Source: Corallococcus caeni
Lineage (GTDB): Bacteria > Myxococcota > Myxococcia > Myxococcales > Myxococcaceae
Assembly: GCF_036245865.1 (NCBI RefSeq)
Contig: NZ_BTTW01000006.1
Coordinates: 1 to 64,000, forward strand
Reading direction: 5' to 3'
DNA: 64,000 bases
A program made the position numbers and the translations under genes. Positions within the stretch are counted from its first letter, which is position 1, and every line of letters starts with the position of its first letter. Below the pieces are notes generated by a model. It was not told where the DNA came from. It made no database searches and saw nothing but the letters and a program-made list of their open reading frames with translations. Shown piece by piece: positions 26,398 to 35,263 of this stretch.

Positions 26398-27336
26398 ATG
26401 AGCAGCCGACCCCGCATCGTCTTCATGGGCACGCCCGAGTTCGCCGTGGCCTCGCTGGAGGCCTGCTTCGACGTGGGCGACGTCGTGGCCGTCGTCACCC
26501 AGCCGGACAAGCCCAAGGGCCGGGGCAACGCCGTCACCGCGCCGCCCGTGAAGGAGCGCGCGCTTCAGAAGGGCATCCCCGTGCTCCAGCCGCAGAAGCT
26601 GCGCACGCCGCCGTTCTCCGAGGAGCTGCGCCAGTACGCCCCCGACGTCTGCGTGGTGACGGCGTACGGGAAGATCCTGCCCAAGGACCTGCTGGCGCTT
26701 CCGGTGAAGGGCTGCGTGAACGTGCACGCCTCGCTGCTGCCGCGCTTCCGGGGCGCCGCGCCCATCCAGTGGGCCATCGCGCACGGCGACAGCGAGACGG
26801 GCGTGTCCCTGATGGTGATGGACGAGGGGCTGGACACCGGCCCCGTGCTGGCGATGAAGCGGCTGCCCATCGCGCCGGACGAGACGAGCGCCACGCTGCA
26901 CGCGAAGCTGTCCGCGCTGGGCGGCGACGTCCTGCGCGAGTCCCTGCCGCGCTACCTCAACGGCGAGCTGACGCCCCGGCCCCAGCCGTCGGAAGGCATG
27001 GTCCTGGCGCCCATCATCGACAAGGAGAACGGGAAGCTGGACTTCACGAAGCCGGCGGTGGAGCTGGACCGGCGCCTGCGCGCCTTCACGCCGTGGCCCG
27101 GCGCGTACACGCTGCTGGGTGGCAAGGTCTTCAAGGTGCACCGGATGCAGCCGGCGGCGGGGAAGGGTGAGCCCGGGACGGTGCTGTCCGCGGGGCCGGA
27201 GGGCATCGAGGTCGCCTGCGGCGAGGGCTCGGTTGTCTTCCTGGAGGTCCAGCCGGAGGGCAAGCGGGTGATGCGCGCGGCGGACTTCCTCTCCGGAAAC
27301 AGATTGCAGCCGGGCAGTCAGCCGTTCACGTCGTGA
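26398..27336 (+). CDS. fmt: methionyl-tRNA formyltransferase
   Basis: This encodes 312 residues from ATG 26398. Seen: GTPEFAV near residue 11, the formyl-folate site with Asn and His in VNVHASLLPRFRGAAPI, and Asp in MDEGLDTGP. The C-terminal oligonucleotide-binding-like domain has LRAFTPWPGAY. Known: Fmt transfers a formyl group from 10-formyltetrahydrofolate to methionyl-tRNA(fMet) for initiation. The length is normal. It is followed by the dehydroquinase-like gene (49 bases) and rsmB, the usual fmt-rsmB neighbourhood. The peptide deformylase gene often seen beside fmt is not in this run. Confidence 0.97.
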   Translation: MSSRPRIVFMGTPEFAVASLEACFDVGDVVAVVTQPDKPKGRGNAVTAPPVKERALQKGIPVLQPQKLRTPPFSEELRQYAPDVCVVTAYGKILPKDLLALPVKGCVNVHASLLPRFRGAAPIQWAIAHGDSETGVSLMVMDEGLDTGPVLAMKRLPIAPDETSATLHAKLSALGGDVLRESLPRYLNGELTPRPQPSEGMVLAPIIDKENGKLDFTKPAVELDRRLRAFTPWPGAYTLLGGKVFKVHRMQPAAGKGEPGTVLSAGPEGIEVACGEGSVVFLEVQPEGKRVMRAADFLSGNRLQPGSQPFTS

Positions 27337-27385
27337 GCGCGCCCCCGAGCGCCATGTGGAATCCTTGCGCGATGGAGTCTCACGG

Positions 27386-28348
27386 ATGGGCATGAAGCTG
27401 CTGGTGTTGCACGGGCCGAACCTCAACCTCCTGGGGGCGCGGGAGGACGTCGCGGGGGGCCGCCTGCCGGACCTGGACGCGGCCCTGCGCGCGAAGGCGA
27501 AGGACCTGGGGCTGGAGCTGACCATCGTCCAGTCCAACCACGAAGGCGTCCTCATCGACACGCTCCACGCCGAGCGCAAGAACGTGGAGGGCATCCTCAT
27601 CAACCCGGCGGGCTACTTCACGTCCTACGCGCTGAAGGAGGCGCTGGAGGCGGTGGGGCTGCCCGCCATCGAGGTGCTGCTCAAGCCGCCCGCGCGCGAG
27701 TCCGTGGTGGCCGAGGCGTGCGCCATGCAGGTGCTGGGGCTGCACGGCTTCGACCCGTACATCCAGGCCCTGGAGACCTTCGCGAGCGGCATCTTCCACC
27801 CCGCCATCCCCGGGCCGGTGAAGACGCTGGGCCGCCGCAAGAAGGGCGCCTCCGCGGAAGACGACGAGGGCTCCCGCCCCAAGCCCAAGCTGGTGGGCCG
27901 CGTGCACCCGCTCAAGAAGGCCGACCCGCCGGAGCCCACACCGCTGGCCGCGCCCGCGCGCTCGCTCCGGCGCACGGTGGAGGCCGGAGGCCCGCTGAAG
28001 ACGCTGGGCCGCAAGTCCACGCCCACCGTCGTGAAGGGGGAGGGCAAGGCGGGCAAGACGCTGGGCCGCGCGGCGAAGGCCGGGGCCACGCCCGCGTCGG
28101 ACCTGCTCACGCGGGCGCTGGTGCGCCAGAAGATCGCGGACCGGCTGGCCGGACGGCTCAGTGAAGCGGAGCTGGCCACCTGGGCCCGCGCGAAGTATCA
28201 GCAGGTCCAGCGTGGTGAGCCGGCGGAGAGCGGCCACCGCGAGCTGCTGGAGGACAGCCTCCAGAGCCTCACCCTGTCCCATCTGCCCGCGACGCGGCTG
28301 ACGGACACGCAACTGGTGGACCTGATGACCCGGCTGGAAGAAGGATGA
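27386..28348 (+). CDS. type II dehydroquinase-like protein, catalytically degenerate, basic C-terminal tail
   Basis: This encodes 320 residues from ATG 27386, with GGAG nine bases upstream. Seen: residues 1-150 follow the type II dehydroquinase fold (LLVLHGPNLNLLG, then QSNHEGVLIDTL and NPAGYFTSYALKEAL). The family's catalytic Tyr position after LNLLG-RE is missing. The THTS segment is shortened, and the EVHLSN His is replaced (IEVLLKP). The remaining 160 residues are basic and low complexity, with three copies of KTLGR (about residues 148, 209, 226), ending in a helical stretch with TRALVRQKIADRLAG. Known: AroQ makes 3-dehydroshikimate. Inference: a pseudoenzyme, perhaps nucleic acid or ribosome associated. 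It overlaps rsmB by four bases (ATGA). Confidence 0.75.
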   Translation: MGMKLLVLHGPNLNLLGAREDVAGGRLPDLDAALRAKAKDLGLELTIVQSNHEGVLIDTLHAERKNVEGILINPAGYFTSYALKEALEAVGLPAIEVLLKPPARESVVAEACAMQVLGLHGFDPYIQALETFASGIFHPAIPGPVKTLGRRKKGASAEDDEGSRPKPKLVGRVHPLKKADPPEPTPLAAPARSLRRTVEAGGPLKTLGRKSTPTVVKGEGKAGKTLGRAAKAGATPASDLLTRALVRQKIADRLAGRLSEAELATWARAKYQQVQRGEPAESGHRELLEDSLQSLTLSHLPATRLTDTQLVDLMTRLEEG

Positions 28349-29661
28349 ACGCCCGTATCCTCGCCATCAACATCCTGTCGCGCGTGCGCGCCACGGATGC
28401 CTACCTCAACGTGGTGCTGGACACGGTGCTGTCGGAGTCGCCGCCGAAGGACCCCCGCGACGCGGCGCTCGTCACCGAGCTGACCTACGGCACCACCCGC
28501 CGGCAGCTCGCGCTGGACTACGCCATCACCCGCTTCGCGGACCGCAAGCTGGACGCGCTGGAGGACAAGGTCCTGGCCGCCCTGCGCGTGGGCGCCTACC
28601 AGCTCTTCCACACCCGCGTGCCCGCGCGCGCCGCGGTGGCCGAAACCGTCCAGGCCCTCAAGGACGTGGGGCTCGGGCGCGCGGCGGGCTTCACCAACGC
28701 CATCCTGCGCAAGCTGTCGGAGCTGCCCTCGCCGCCGCTCCCCGCCCAGACGGACCCGGTGGAGTACCTGTCCGTGCGCGAGAGCCACCCGCGCTGGCTG
28801 GTGGAGCGGTGGATCCGCCAGTTCGGCCGCGAGCGCGCGGAAGGAATGCTCGTCGCCAACAACCTCCCGCCCGCCGTCGTCGTGCGCGCCAACAGCTCCA
28901 AGGTGACGCGCGACGCGCTGCTCGCGCAGCTCCGGGACGTGGGCGTGGACGCGCGCGCCACGGACGCGTCGCCCGTGGGCATCATCCTGCCGCCCGTGGG
29001 CCGCGTGGAGGACGTGTACGGCTACTCCGAGGGGCTGTGGCAGGTGCAGGACGAGGCCGCGCAGCTCGTGGGCGTCTACGGCGCCATCCCGGAGTCCGCG
29101 CGCGTGCTGGACGCGTGCGCGGCGCCGGGCGGCAAGGCCTGCCACCAGGCGGAGACGCACGACGTCGTCGCGGTGGACCTGCACGCCAACAAGCTGCGGA
29201 AGATCGAGGCGGAGGCCCAGCGGCTGGGGCTGTCCGGCCGCCTGAAGGCCTACGCGCACGACGCGTCCGAGCCGTTCCCGGAGAGCTGGGGCGAGTTCCA
29301 CGCGGTGGTGGTGGATGCGCCGTGCTCTGGGCTGGGCACGCTGCGCCGGCACCCGGAGCTGCGTTATCGCCGCAAGGAGGAGGACGTGGCCCGGCTGGCC
29401 ACGCTCCAGCGGCGCATCCTGGAGAACTGCCAGGAGGCGGTGCCGCCCGGGGGCCTGCTCGTCTACGCCGTCTGCACGCCGGAGCCGCAGGAGGGGCAGG
29501 ACCAGGTGGACATGTTCCTGCGCAGCCACCCGGAGTGGACGGCCGAGCCGCCCGTGCTGCCCGGCCTCAAGCTGCCGCTCGCCCAGGCCTGGCTGCGCAC
29601 GCTGCCCGGGCCGGAGGGCTACGACGGCTTCTTCGCGGCCCGGCTGCGCAAGCTCTACTGA
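28345..29661 (+). CDS. rsmB: 16S rRNA (cytosine-967-C5) methyltransferase
   Basis: This encodes 438 residues from ATG 28345, overlapping the previous stop (ATGA). Seen: an N-terminal NusB-like RNA-binding domain in residues 1-140 (LVTELTYGTTRRQLALDYAI). The SAM motif DACAAPGGKACH comes next, then motif IV DAPCSGLGTLRRHPE (Cys 327) and the catalytic Cys 377 in VYAVCTPEPQE. Known: RsmB methylates C967 of 16S rRNA, using one Cys as nucleophile and the other for release. The motif VI context (AVCTPEP) differs a little from the usual ATCS but keeps the Cys. It is in the fmt operon and ends four bases before the convergent LysR gene. Confidence 0.95.
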   Translation: MNARILAINILSRVRATDAYLNVVLDTVLSESPPKDPRDAALVTELTYGTTRRQLALDYAITRFADRKLDALEDKVLAALRVGAYQLFHTRVPARAAVAETVQALKDVGLGRAAGFTNAILRKLSELPSPPLPAQTDPVEYLSVRESHPRWLVERWIRQFGRERAEGMLVANNLPPAVVVRANSSKVTRDALLAQLRDVGVDARATDASPVGIILPPVGRVEDVYGYSEGLWQVQDEAAQLVGVYGAIPESARVLDACAAPGGKACHQAETHDVVAVDLHANKLRKIEAEAQRLGLSGRLKAYAHDASEPFPESWGEFHAVVVDAPCSGLGTLRRHPELRYRRKEEDVARLATLQRRILENCQEAVPPGGLLVYAVCTPEPQEGQDQVDMFLRSHPEWTAEPPVLPGLKLPLAQAWLRTLPGPEGYDGFFAARLRKLY

Positions 29662-29665
29662 GCCG

Positions 29666-30565
29666 TCAGTCCTCGTGCGGAATCAGGGCGGCCTGCTTGA
29701 AGGCCTCCAGCACCGCGGCGGACGCGCGGTCCAGGTACTTGCCCTTGCGGATGAGCAGGCCGATGGGGCGCGACACGGGCCCTTCGGCGAAGGGCTTCGC
29801 CACCAGCGAGCTGTTCTTGATCTCCGCGTGGGCCGTGGCGAGCGGGAGGATGGCCACGCCCAGGCCCATCTCCACCGCGCGCTTGATGGTCTCCACGTTG
29901 TCCATCTCCATCACGGGATTGATGTCGATGTTCTTCTCGCGGAACAGGCGGTCCAGCGCCTTGCGCGTGGGGGCCTCCCGGTCGAAGGCGATGAAGGGCA
30001 CGCCCGACAGCGCGGTGATGCTCACCTTCGCCTTGCTGGCGAACGCGTGGTTGGGCGCGCAGACCACCGCCAGCTTGTCGTCGCGGAACGGCAGGATGTC
30101 CACGCCCGCGCGCGGCTGCGGATAGGCCACGATGCCAATCTCCGCCGCGCCCAGGATCACGTCGTCGTAGACCTGATCATTGCGCCGGTAGTTCAGGCGC
30201 ATGTTGACCTTGGGGTGCGTCTTGAGCAGCTGCTTCTGCACCGCGTTCAGCTCGTGCAGACCCACCGAGTAGATGGTGGACACGGTGGTCGCGCCCTGGA
30301 CCTCCGTGGCCTGCTCGCGGATCTCCTGCTCCACCTCCGCGAAGCGCGCCAGGATCTCCTTGCAGCCCCGGAACAGGCGCTCGCCCGCCGGCGTGGGCGT
30401 CACCTGCCGCGCGCTGCGCGAGAGCAGCTTCTGCTCATAGCGGTTCTCCAGCGCGCGGATCTGCTGGCTCACCGCGGACTGGGTCACGTGATTGAGCTGC
30501 GCCGCGCGCGAGAACGAGCCCGTCTCGACCACGTCACAGAACATCTTCAATGATTCGAGCTGCAT
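29666..30565 (-). CDS. LysR-family transcriptional regulator
   Basis: This encodes 299 residues from ATG 30565. Seen: an N-terminal winged helix-turn-helix (SFSRAAQLNHVTQSAVSQQIRALE), a linker helix, then a periplasmic-binding-like effector domain (GIVAYPQPRAGVDILPF, DNVETIKRAVEMGLGVAILP). Known: LysR regulators bind DNA as tetramers and respond to small molecules. This one resembles the CysB/CysL-like branch in its effector domain, but I cannot name the ligand. No divergent target gene abuts it, because the small membrane-protein gene upstream is on the same strand. The regulated gene may therefore lie elsewhere, or the protein may autoregulate. The 130-base upstream region contains an AT-rich stretch around 30600-30615. 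Confidence 0.9.
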   Translation of the reverse strand: MQLESLKMFCDVVETGSFSRAAQLNHVTQSAVSQQIRALENRYEQKLLSRSARQVTPTPAGERLFRGCKEILARFAEVEQEIREQATEVQGATTVSTIYSVGLHELNAVQKQLLKTHPKVNMRLNYRRNDQVYDDVILGAAEIGIVAYPQPRAGVDILPFRDDKLAVVCAPNHAFASKAKVSITALSGVPFIAFDREAPTRKALDRLFREKNIDINPVMEMDNVETIKRAVEMGLGVAILPLATAHAEIKNSSLVAKPFAEGPVSRPIGLLIRKGKYLDRASAAVLEAFKQAALIPHED

Positions 30566-30694
30566 GGGCCGTCTCCTACCCTCAAACCTAATGGCCGGGC
30601 CAGTGGTAATTAGTTGACCTACCCCGCGCGCGAAAATGACCTACAGGAAAAAGGCGCCCGGCTGCTTGCGCGGCGCGGCGAAATCCTTGGGCTC

Positions 30695-31003
30695 TCAAGC
30701 GCTGGGGTCATGAGGCTCGGAAGGGGGCTCGGAGGGTGGGCGCGGGCGGGTGAGGGCGAAGAGGGCCGCGCCCAGGGCGACGAGCGCACCGCCGGAGAGC
30801 GTCTGTAGGCGGCCCAGGTCGCGGTCCGTCTCCCGGTTGAGCTGGCATTCCTGCGCGGACAGGCCGGTGCAGTCCGCGGGGACGAACACGGCCTTCACGC
30901 CCAGGCCCAGCAGCCCCAGTCCGCCCAGCATGAGGCCCGCCACGCCCCCGAGCGCCGCGGCGCGCAGGACGGAGGCACCCCGGGGCGTGGGCAGGGAGGT
31001 CAT
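30695..31003 (-). CDS. small two-helix membrane protein
   Basis: This encodes 102 residues from ATG 31003; no clear ribosome-binding site, so the start is uncertain. Seen: two hydrophobic helices (ALGGVAGLMLGGLGLLGLG and LSGGALVALGAALFALT). A loop between them carries two Cys (VPADCTGLSAQECQ), and the tail is Pro/Ser-rich. The helix-loop-helix topology suggests a periplasmic loop with a disulphide. Function is unknown. It lies upstream of the lysR gene on the same strand (129 bases) and is divergent from the glycosyltransferase gene (73 bases between starts). Confidence 0.6.
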   Translation of the reverse strand: MTSLPTPRGASVLRAAALGGVAGLMLGGLGLLGLGVKAVFVPADCTGLSAQECQLNRETDRDLGRLQTLSGGALVALGAALFALTRPRPPSEPPSEPHDPSA

Positions 31004-31076
31004 GGACCGGGAGGCGTAGCACCGTCCCGGGCCGGAAGGGACAGGGGAGGGTGTCCCGGGCGTATGCTTCCGGACC

Positions 31077-32186
31077 ATGCGAATCCTGTATGGGGTCGTC
31101 GGCGAAGGGATGGGCCACGCCACGCGTTCACGCGTGCTGCTGGAGGCGCTGACGAAGGAGCACGAGGTCCACATCGTGGTGTCCGGCCGGGCGCAGCACT
31201 ACCTGGCCCAGCGCTTCCAGAACGTGCACGGCATCTGGGGGCTCACCATCGCCTACGAAGGCAACTCGGTGAAGAAGTGGCAGACGGTGCTGCAGAACCT
31301 GAAGGGCGCCGTGACGGGCTGGCCGCAGAACGTGCGCCAGTACTTCGACCTGGTGGAGGGCTTCAAGCCGGACGTGGTGGTGAGCGACTTCGAGACGTTC
31401 AGCTACCTGTTCGCGAAGAACCACCGGTTGCCCGTCATCAGCGTGGACAACATGCAGATCATCAACCGCTGTCAGCACGACCCGGCGCTGCTCGCGGGCC
31501 ACGAGGAGAGCTTCGAGGCCTCGCGCGCCATCGTGAAGGCGAAGCTGCCCGGGGCCTTCCACTACCTCACCACGACGTTCTTCTACCCGCCGGTGCGCAA
31601 GCGCCGCACCACGCTGGCGCCGTCCATCCTGCGGCCGGAAATCCTGGCGGCGAAGCCGGAGGCCGGTGAGCACCTGCTCGTGTACCAGACGGCGACGACG
31701 AACACGCACCTGCCCGAAATCCTCAAGCAGTCCGGCGTGCCGTGCCGCGTGTATGGCCTGCGCCGCGACCTGAAGGAGGACCTGGTGGACGGCAACCTCA
31801 CCTACCGGCCCTTCAGCGAGGCGGGCTTCATCGACGACCTGCGCACCGCGCGCGCGGTGGTGGCGGGCGGCGGCTTCACGCTGATGAGCGAGGCCGTCTA
31901 CCTGCACAAGCCGCTGCTCAGCATCCCCGTGGGAGGCCAGTTCGAGCAGGTGCTCAACGCCCTCTATCTGGAGAAGCTGGGGTACGGGATGTATGTGAAG
32001 GAATTGGGCCTGGACGCGCTCAAGACGTTCCTGTCGCGCGTGCCCGCCTGCGCGGAGGCCCTCAAGGGCTACGAGCAGGACGGGAACGTGAAGATGCTCG
32101 GCGCGCTCAACGACCAGCTGGCGCAGGCGTACGAGCACCGCGGCCACTGGCGCATGGAGCTGGCGGAGATGGACGGCAAGGCCTGA
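31077..32186 (+). CDS. MJ1255/VC2487-family glycosyltransferase
   Basis: This encodes 369 residues from ATG 31077. Seen: an N-terminal Rossmann-like start ILYGVVGEGMGHATRS. DVVVSDFETFSYLFA and a C-terminal GGGFTLMSEAVYLHKPLLSIPVGGQFEQVLNA segment follow, the latter being the UDP-sugar-binding part of GT-B folds (GT1/MurG-like). Known: the MJ1255 family of glycosyltransferases is annotated from structure, with donors unresolved. Inference: transfers a sugar to a lipid or cell-envelope acceptor. It stands alone on its strand, with a short hairpin after the stop and the next gene convergent. Confidence 0.88.
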   Translation: MRILYGVVGEGMGHATRSRVLLEALTKEHEVHIVVSGRAQHYLAQRFQNVHGIWGLTIAYEGNSVKKWQTVLQNLKGAVTGWPQNVRQYFDLVEGFKPDVVVSDFETFSYLFAKNHRLPVISVDNMQIINRCQHDPALLAGHEESFEASRAIVKAKLPGAFHYLTTTFFYPPVRKRRTTLAPSILRPEILAAKPEAGEHLLVYQTATTNTHLPEILKQSGVPCRVYGLRRDLKEDLVDGNLTYRPFSEAGFIDDLRTARAVVAGGGFTLMSEAVYLHKPLLSIPVGGQFEQVLNALYLEKLGYGMYVKELGLDALKTFLSRVPACAEALKGYEQDGNVKMLGALNDQLAQAYEHRGHWRMELAEMDGKA

Positions 32187-32201
32187 AGCCGCCGTCCACC
32201 G

Positions 32202-32232
32202 GGTGTCCCTGGCAGGTCAGTGCAGGGACACC
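32202..32232. terminator. hairpin over the stop of the convergent dehydrogenase gene
   Basis: A perfect ten-base-pair stem (32202-32211 with 32223-32232) has its loop over the dehydrogenase stop codon. The 3' arm lies in that gene's final codons. The position between converging genes suggests bidirectional termination. Confidence 0.5.
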
Positions 32233-33257
32233 TCGTTCTCGTTGTTGCGCTCCGCCGCGCGGCGGCTCATCTCCGTGAGCCAGGAGCGGGTGAGGGGCGT
32301 CTCGCTCTGGCTGCCCTTGTAGCGCTCCGGGGTGCTGTCCTGGGGCAGCCGCCGGTTGATGGCGTCCAGCACGGCCGCGGTGAGGTTGGGCGCCAGGGCG
32401 CGGCCCACCGCGCCCAGCTTCGCGGGCATGCCCACCAGCGCCTCCGCGTCACCCCTGCGGCATGCCTCGATGATTTTTCGCGCCACGCGCTCGGCGCTCA
32501 TCGACACGCCCATCATCGAATTGCTCACGTGGAACCACGCGTACTCCTTCTCGTGGTCGCCCTTGAAGGTCGCGTTGCGCGGGCTGCCCGTGCGGATGAG
32601 CGACGGGCACACCGTCGTCACGCGGATGCCGTCCTGGGCCAGCTCCGTGCGCAGCCCGTCCGACAGGCCCACCAGCGCGAACTTGCTCACGGAGTACGGC
32701 ACCAGGTGCGGGATGCTCAGCTTGCCGCCCATGGAGGACACGTTGAGGATGCGGCCCTCGCCGCGCGCCTTCATGGCCGGCACCACCGCGAGCGTCGTGT
32801 ACAGCGGCCCCCACAGGTGGACGTCCACCGCCTCCTCGAAGTCCTCCAGCGTCATGGACTCCAGCGGGCCCACCATGATGACGCCCGCGTTGTTGATGAG
32901 CACGTCCACCGCGCCCCACTGCTCGTGGACGGCGCCCACCATCGCGTCCACCTGCACCTGGTCGCGCACGTCGCAGCGCAGGGAGAGCACGTGCCCGCCG
33001 ATGCGCTCCAGGTCCGCGTGGGCGCGCTGGAGCGATTCGACGTCCCGGCCGCAGATGGCCACGCGCGCGCCCTCCTTCAGCAGCATGCGCGCCATCACCA
33101 GCCCCAGGCCCCGGGAGCCGCCGGTGATGACGACCGTCTTGTCCTTGAAGCTGAAGCGCGGCCGGAGCGCGCGCGTCAACCCCACGGCGGCCCCCACCCC
33201 GGCGGCAAGCGCGCCCAGGGAGAAGCCCTTTCGCTCGGTGTGTCGTCGGTCAGCCAT
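32217..33257 (-). CDS. short-chain dehydrogenase with N-terminal hydrophobic segment
   Basis: This encodes 346 residues from ATG 33257, with GGAGAG upstream. Seen: a basic N-terminus and a weak hydrophobic stretch (LGALAAGVGAAVGLT). The SDR core has TGGSRGLG, NNAGV, SMGGKLS and the YSVSK catalytic Tyr-Lys. A longer C-terminal tail ends SRRAAERNNENEV. Known: a classical SDR with a 40-residue N-terminal extension. The hydrophobic stretch could anchor it to the membrane. Substrate unknown. It is transcribed with the thioredoxin-like gene upstream (37 bases between), and both converge on the glycosyltransferase gene. Confidence 0.85.
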   Translation of the reverse strand: MADRRHTERKGFSLGALAAGVGAAVGLTRALRPRFSFKDKTVVITGGSRGLGLVMARMLLKEGARVAICGRDVESLQRAHADLERIGGHVLSLRCDVRDQVQVDAMVGAVHEQWGAVDVLINNAGVIMVGPLESMTLEDFEEAVDVHLWGPLYTTLAVVPAMKARGEGRILNVSSMGGKLSIPHLVPYSVSKFALVGLSDGLRTELAQDGIRVTTVCPSLIRTGSPRNATFKGDHEKEYAWFHVSNSMMGVSMSAERVARKIIEACRRGDAEALVGMPAKLGAVGRALAPNLTAAVLDAINRRLPQDSTPERYKGSQSETPLTRSWLTEMSRRAAERNNENEVSLH

Positions 33258-33294
33258 GGTGCGACTCTCCAGGGAAGGGGTGTGGGGCCGGGCG

Positions 33295-33804
33295 CTAGGG
33301 ATTGGAGGCCGCGACCTGGTCTTCCTGCTCGCGGGACACCTCGCCGTGGAGCGCGGGCGGCTCCTGGCCGGGCAGCTTCTTGAGCTCCGCGCGCATGCGG
33401 CGCAGGGCGTCCTTGCCGCCAATGCGGTTCTTCAGCCGCCCATCCGTGCCGAAGAGGAGGAAGGCGGGGTGCTTGTCCACGCCGTAGGCCTTGGCCATGG
33501 AGCCGTCATCCATGGCGATGGGGTAGCGCAGGCCGTGCTCGCGCGCGAAGCCCTCCACCTTGTTGGTGTCCCGCAGCTCCGTCTCGGAGTGGGTGACGTC
33601 CACGCCAATGACCTTCAGGCCCTTGGGCCCGTAGTCGACGATCCACTGGTTCACGGCTTCGAACTGCGCGGCACAGTCCGCGCAGTCCATGGTCCAGAAA
33701 TGCAAGAGGACGGGCAGTCCATCGAGCTCCGAGACGTGGACGGGGGCGTTCACCCACCCTCCATCCGGGTCCAGGAGCGTGAGCGGGATTTTCGTCGAGG
33801 CCAT
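33295..33804 (-). CDS. thioredoxin-like (TlpA/AhpC-type) protein
   Basis: This encodes 169 residues from ATG 33804. Seen: a TlpA-like fold with WTMDCADC at the active site, so the CxxC is C-A-D-C instead of CGPC or CxPC. GLKVIGVDV, YPIAMDDG, KHPAFLLFGTDGR and a charged tail follow. There is no signal peptide. Known: such proteins reduce disulphides or peroxides. The Ala-Asp between the Cys residues is unusual and would change redox potential, and the cis-Pro (KHPAFLLF) is present. Inference: a cytoplasmic redox protein working with the adjacent dehydrogenase gene on the same strand. Confidence 0.85.
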   Translation of the reverse strand: MASTKIPLTLLDPDGGWVNAPVHVSELDGLPVLLHFWTMDCADCAAQFEAVNQWIVDYGPKGLKVIGVDVTHSETELRDTNKVEGFAREHGLRYPIAMDDGSMAKAYGVDKHPAFLLFGTDGRLKNRIGGKDALRRMRAELKKLPGQEPPALHGEVSREQEDQVAASNP

Positions 33805-33969
33805 GCGGGCTCCCTCAAGGGAAGTGGAAAGCGCTTCAACGGGACGTGACTCAAGCTATGCATGCGTCACCGGCTGCTCCCGGCGGCGCGCCCGTCCGCT
33901 CGCCTGTCCGGCAAGGTGTGGTGGCCCGCTCCACCCCCCGGTGGGCAGGCAGGCGGCATGGAGGACGTG

Positions 33970-35103
33970 ATGCGCATCCCCGACTTCGACCTGGAGCGGT
34001 ACTTCGCGCGCTGGGAGTTCGCCGCGCCCTACCTGCTGTGCGCCTCCGACGTGGAGGGCTGGCGCATGGCGGACCTGCTGGCGCTCGCGTCGCCGGAGGA
34101 CCGCGCCCGCTGGGACGGGTTGACGCTGGGCTACACGGAGACGCCCGGCCTGCCCGCGCTGCGCCAGGCCATCGCCGGGATGTACCCGGGCCTGTCCTCC
34201 GAGGACGTCCTCACCTTCGCGGGCGCGCAGGAGGCCCTGTTCGTCACGATGAACGTCCTGCTGGGCCCCGGCACGCACGCCGTCGTCACCTGGCCGGGCT
34301 ACCAGTCGCTGTACGAGGTGGGGCGCGCCACCGGCGCGGACGTGACGCTGCTTCCGCTGCGCGAGGAGGACGGCTGGGCGCTGGACCTGGACGCGCTCAC
34401 CGCGGCGCTGCGCCCCGACACGCGCATGGTCGTCGTGAACTTCCCGCACAACCCCACGGGCTCGCTGCCGGACCGCGCCACCTTCCAGAAGCTGTGCGCG
34501 CTGTGCGAGGCGCGCGGCATCCACCTCTTCTCCGACGAGGTGTACCGCCTGCTGGAGTACGACGCGAACGACACGCTGCCGCCCGCCGCGTCGTGCTTCC
34601 CCAAGGGCGTGAGCCTGGGCGTGATGTCCAAGGCGTTCGGCCTGGCGGGGCTGCGCGTGGGCTGGCTCGCGACCCGGGACGTGGCGCTGCTGGCGCGCTG
34701 CCGCGCCTTCAAGGACTACACCTCGCTCTGCAACAGCGCCCCCAGCGAGCTGTTGTCCCTCATCGCCCTGCGCGCCCGCGAGCGCGTGCTGGAGCGCAGC
34801 CGCGGCCTGCTCACCGCGAACCTCGCGCTGCTGGACGCCTTCTTCGCGCGCCACGCGGACACCTTCCACTGGGTGCGCCCGCGCGCCGGCAGCGTGGCCT
34901 TCCCCCGTCTGTTGCGAAACATTCCGGTGGCTCGTTTCACTGAGTCACTGATTACCCGCGAGGGTGTCTTGCTGTTGCCGGGTGACGTGTATGGCTTTCC
35001 GGGCAATCACTTCCGGTTGGGGTTGGGACGCGCCAACCTGCCGGAAGCACTGGAGCGCCTGGAACGCTTCGTACGAGAGGGCGGTCTGGACGCGCTGACG
35101 TGA
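33970..35103 (+). CDS. PLP-dependent aminotransferase (class I/II)
   Basis: This encodes 377 residues from ATG 33970, with GGAGG five bases upstream; ATG 33958 is the alternative. Seen: an aminotransferase core with NFPHNPTGS, DEVYRLLEY and the PLP Lys in SKAFGLAGLRVGW. GYTETPGLPALRQAIA sits near the N-terminus and RLGLGRANLP near the C-terminus. Known: class I/II aminotransferases transfer amino groups to 2-oxo acids. This one most resembles the group of uncharacterised aminotransferases related to capreomycidine- and aspartate-type enzymes. The substrate is unclear. From 34909 on, codon use shifts toward A/T third positions, unlike the first 940 bases. Confidence 0.88.
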   Translation: MRIPDFDLERYFARWEFAAPYLLCASDVEGWRMADLLALASPEDRARWDGLTLGYTETPGLPALRQAIAGMYPGLSSEDVLTFAGAQEALFVTMNVLLGPGTHAVVTWPGYQSLYEVGRATGADVTLLPLREEDGWALDLDALTAALRPDTRMVVVNFPHNPTGSLPDRATFQKLCALCEARGIHLFSDEVYRLLEYDANDTLPPAASCFPKGVSLGVMSKAFGLAGLRVGWLATRDVALLARCRAFKDYTSLCNSAPSELLSLIALRARERVLERSRGLLTANLALLDAFFARHADTFHWVRPRAGSVAFPRLLRNIPVARFTESLITREGVLLLPGDVYGFPGNHFRLGLGRANLPEALERLERFVREGGLDALT

Positions 35104-35263
35104 CGTCGGCGGCCAGCGCGCTGCGTCAGGATTTCCACTGACACCTGGACTTTCGGCTTATCGCGTTCATCTGAAACAAGCCCTAGAGTGGTTGTCCCCT
35201 CGCCCGGCCTGGGGCCGTGCGGAAGCCCTCTCATCCCCCCGAGAGGCCAGGAGACACACCCCG

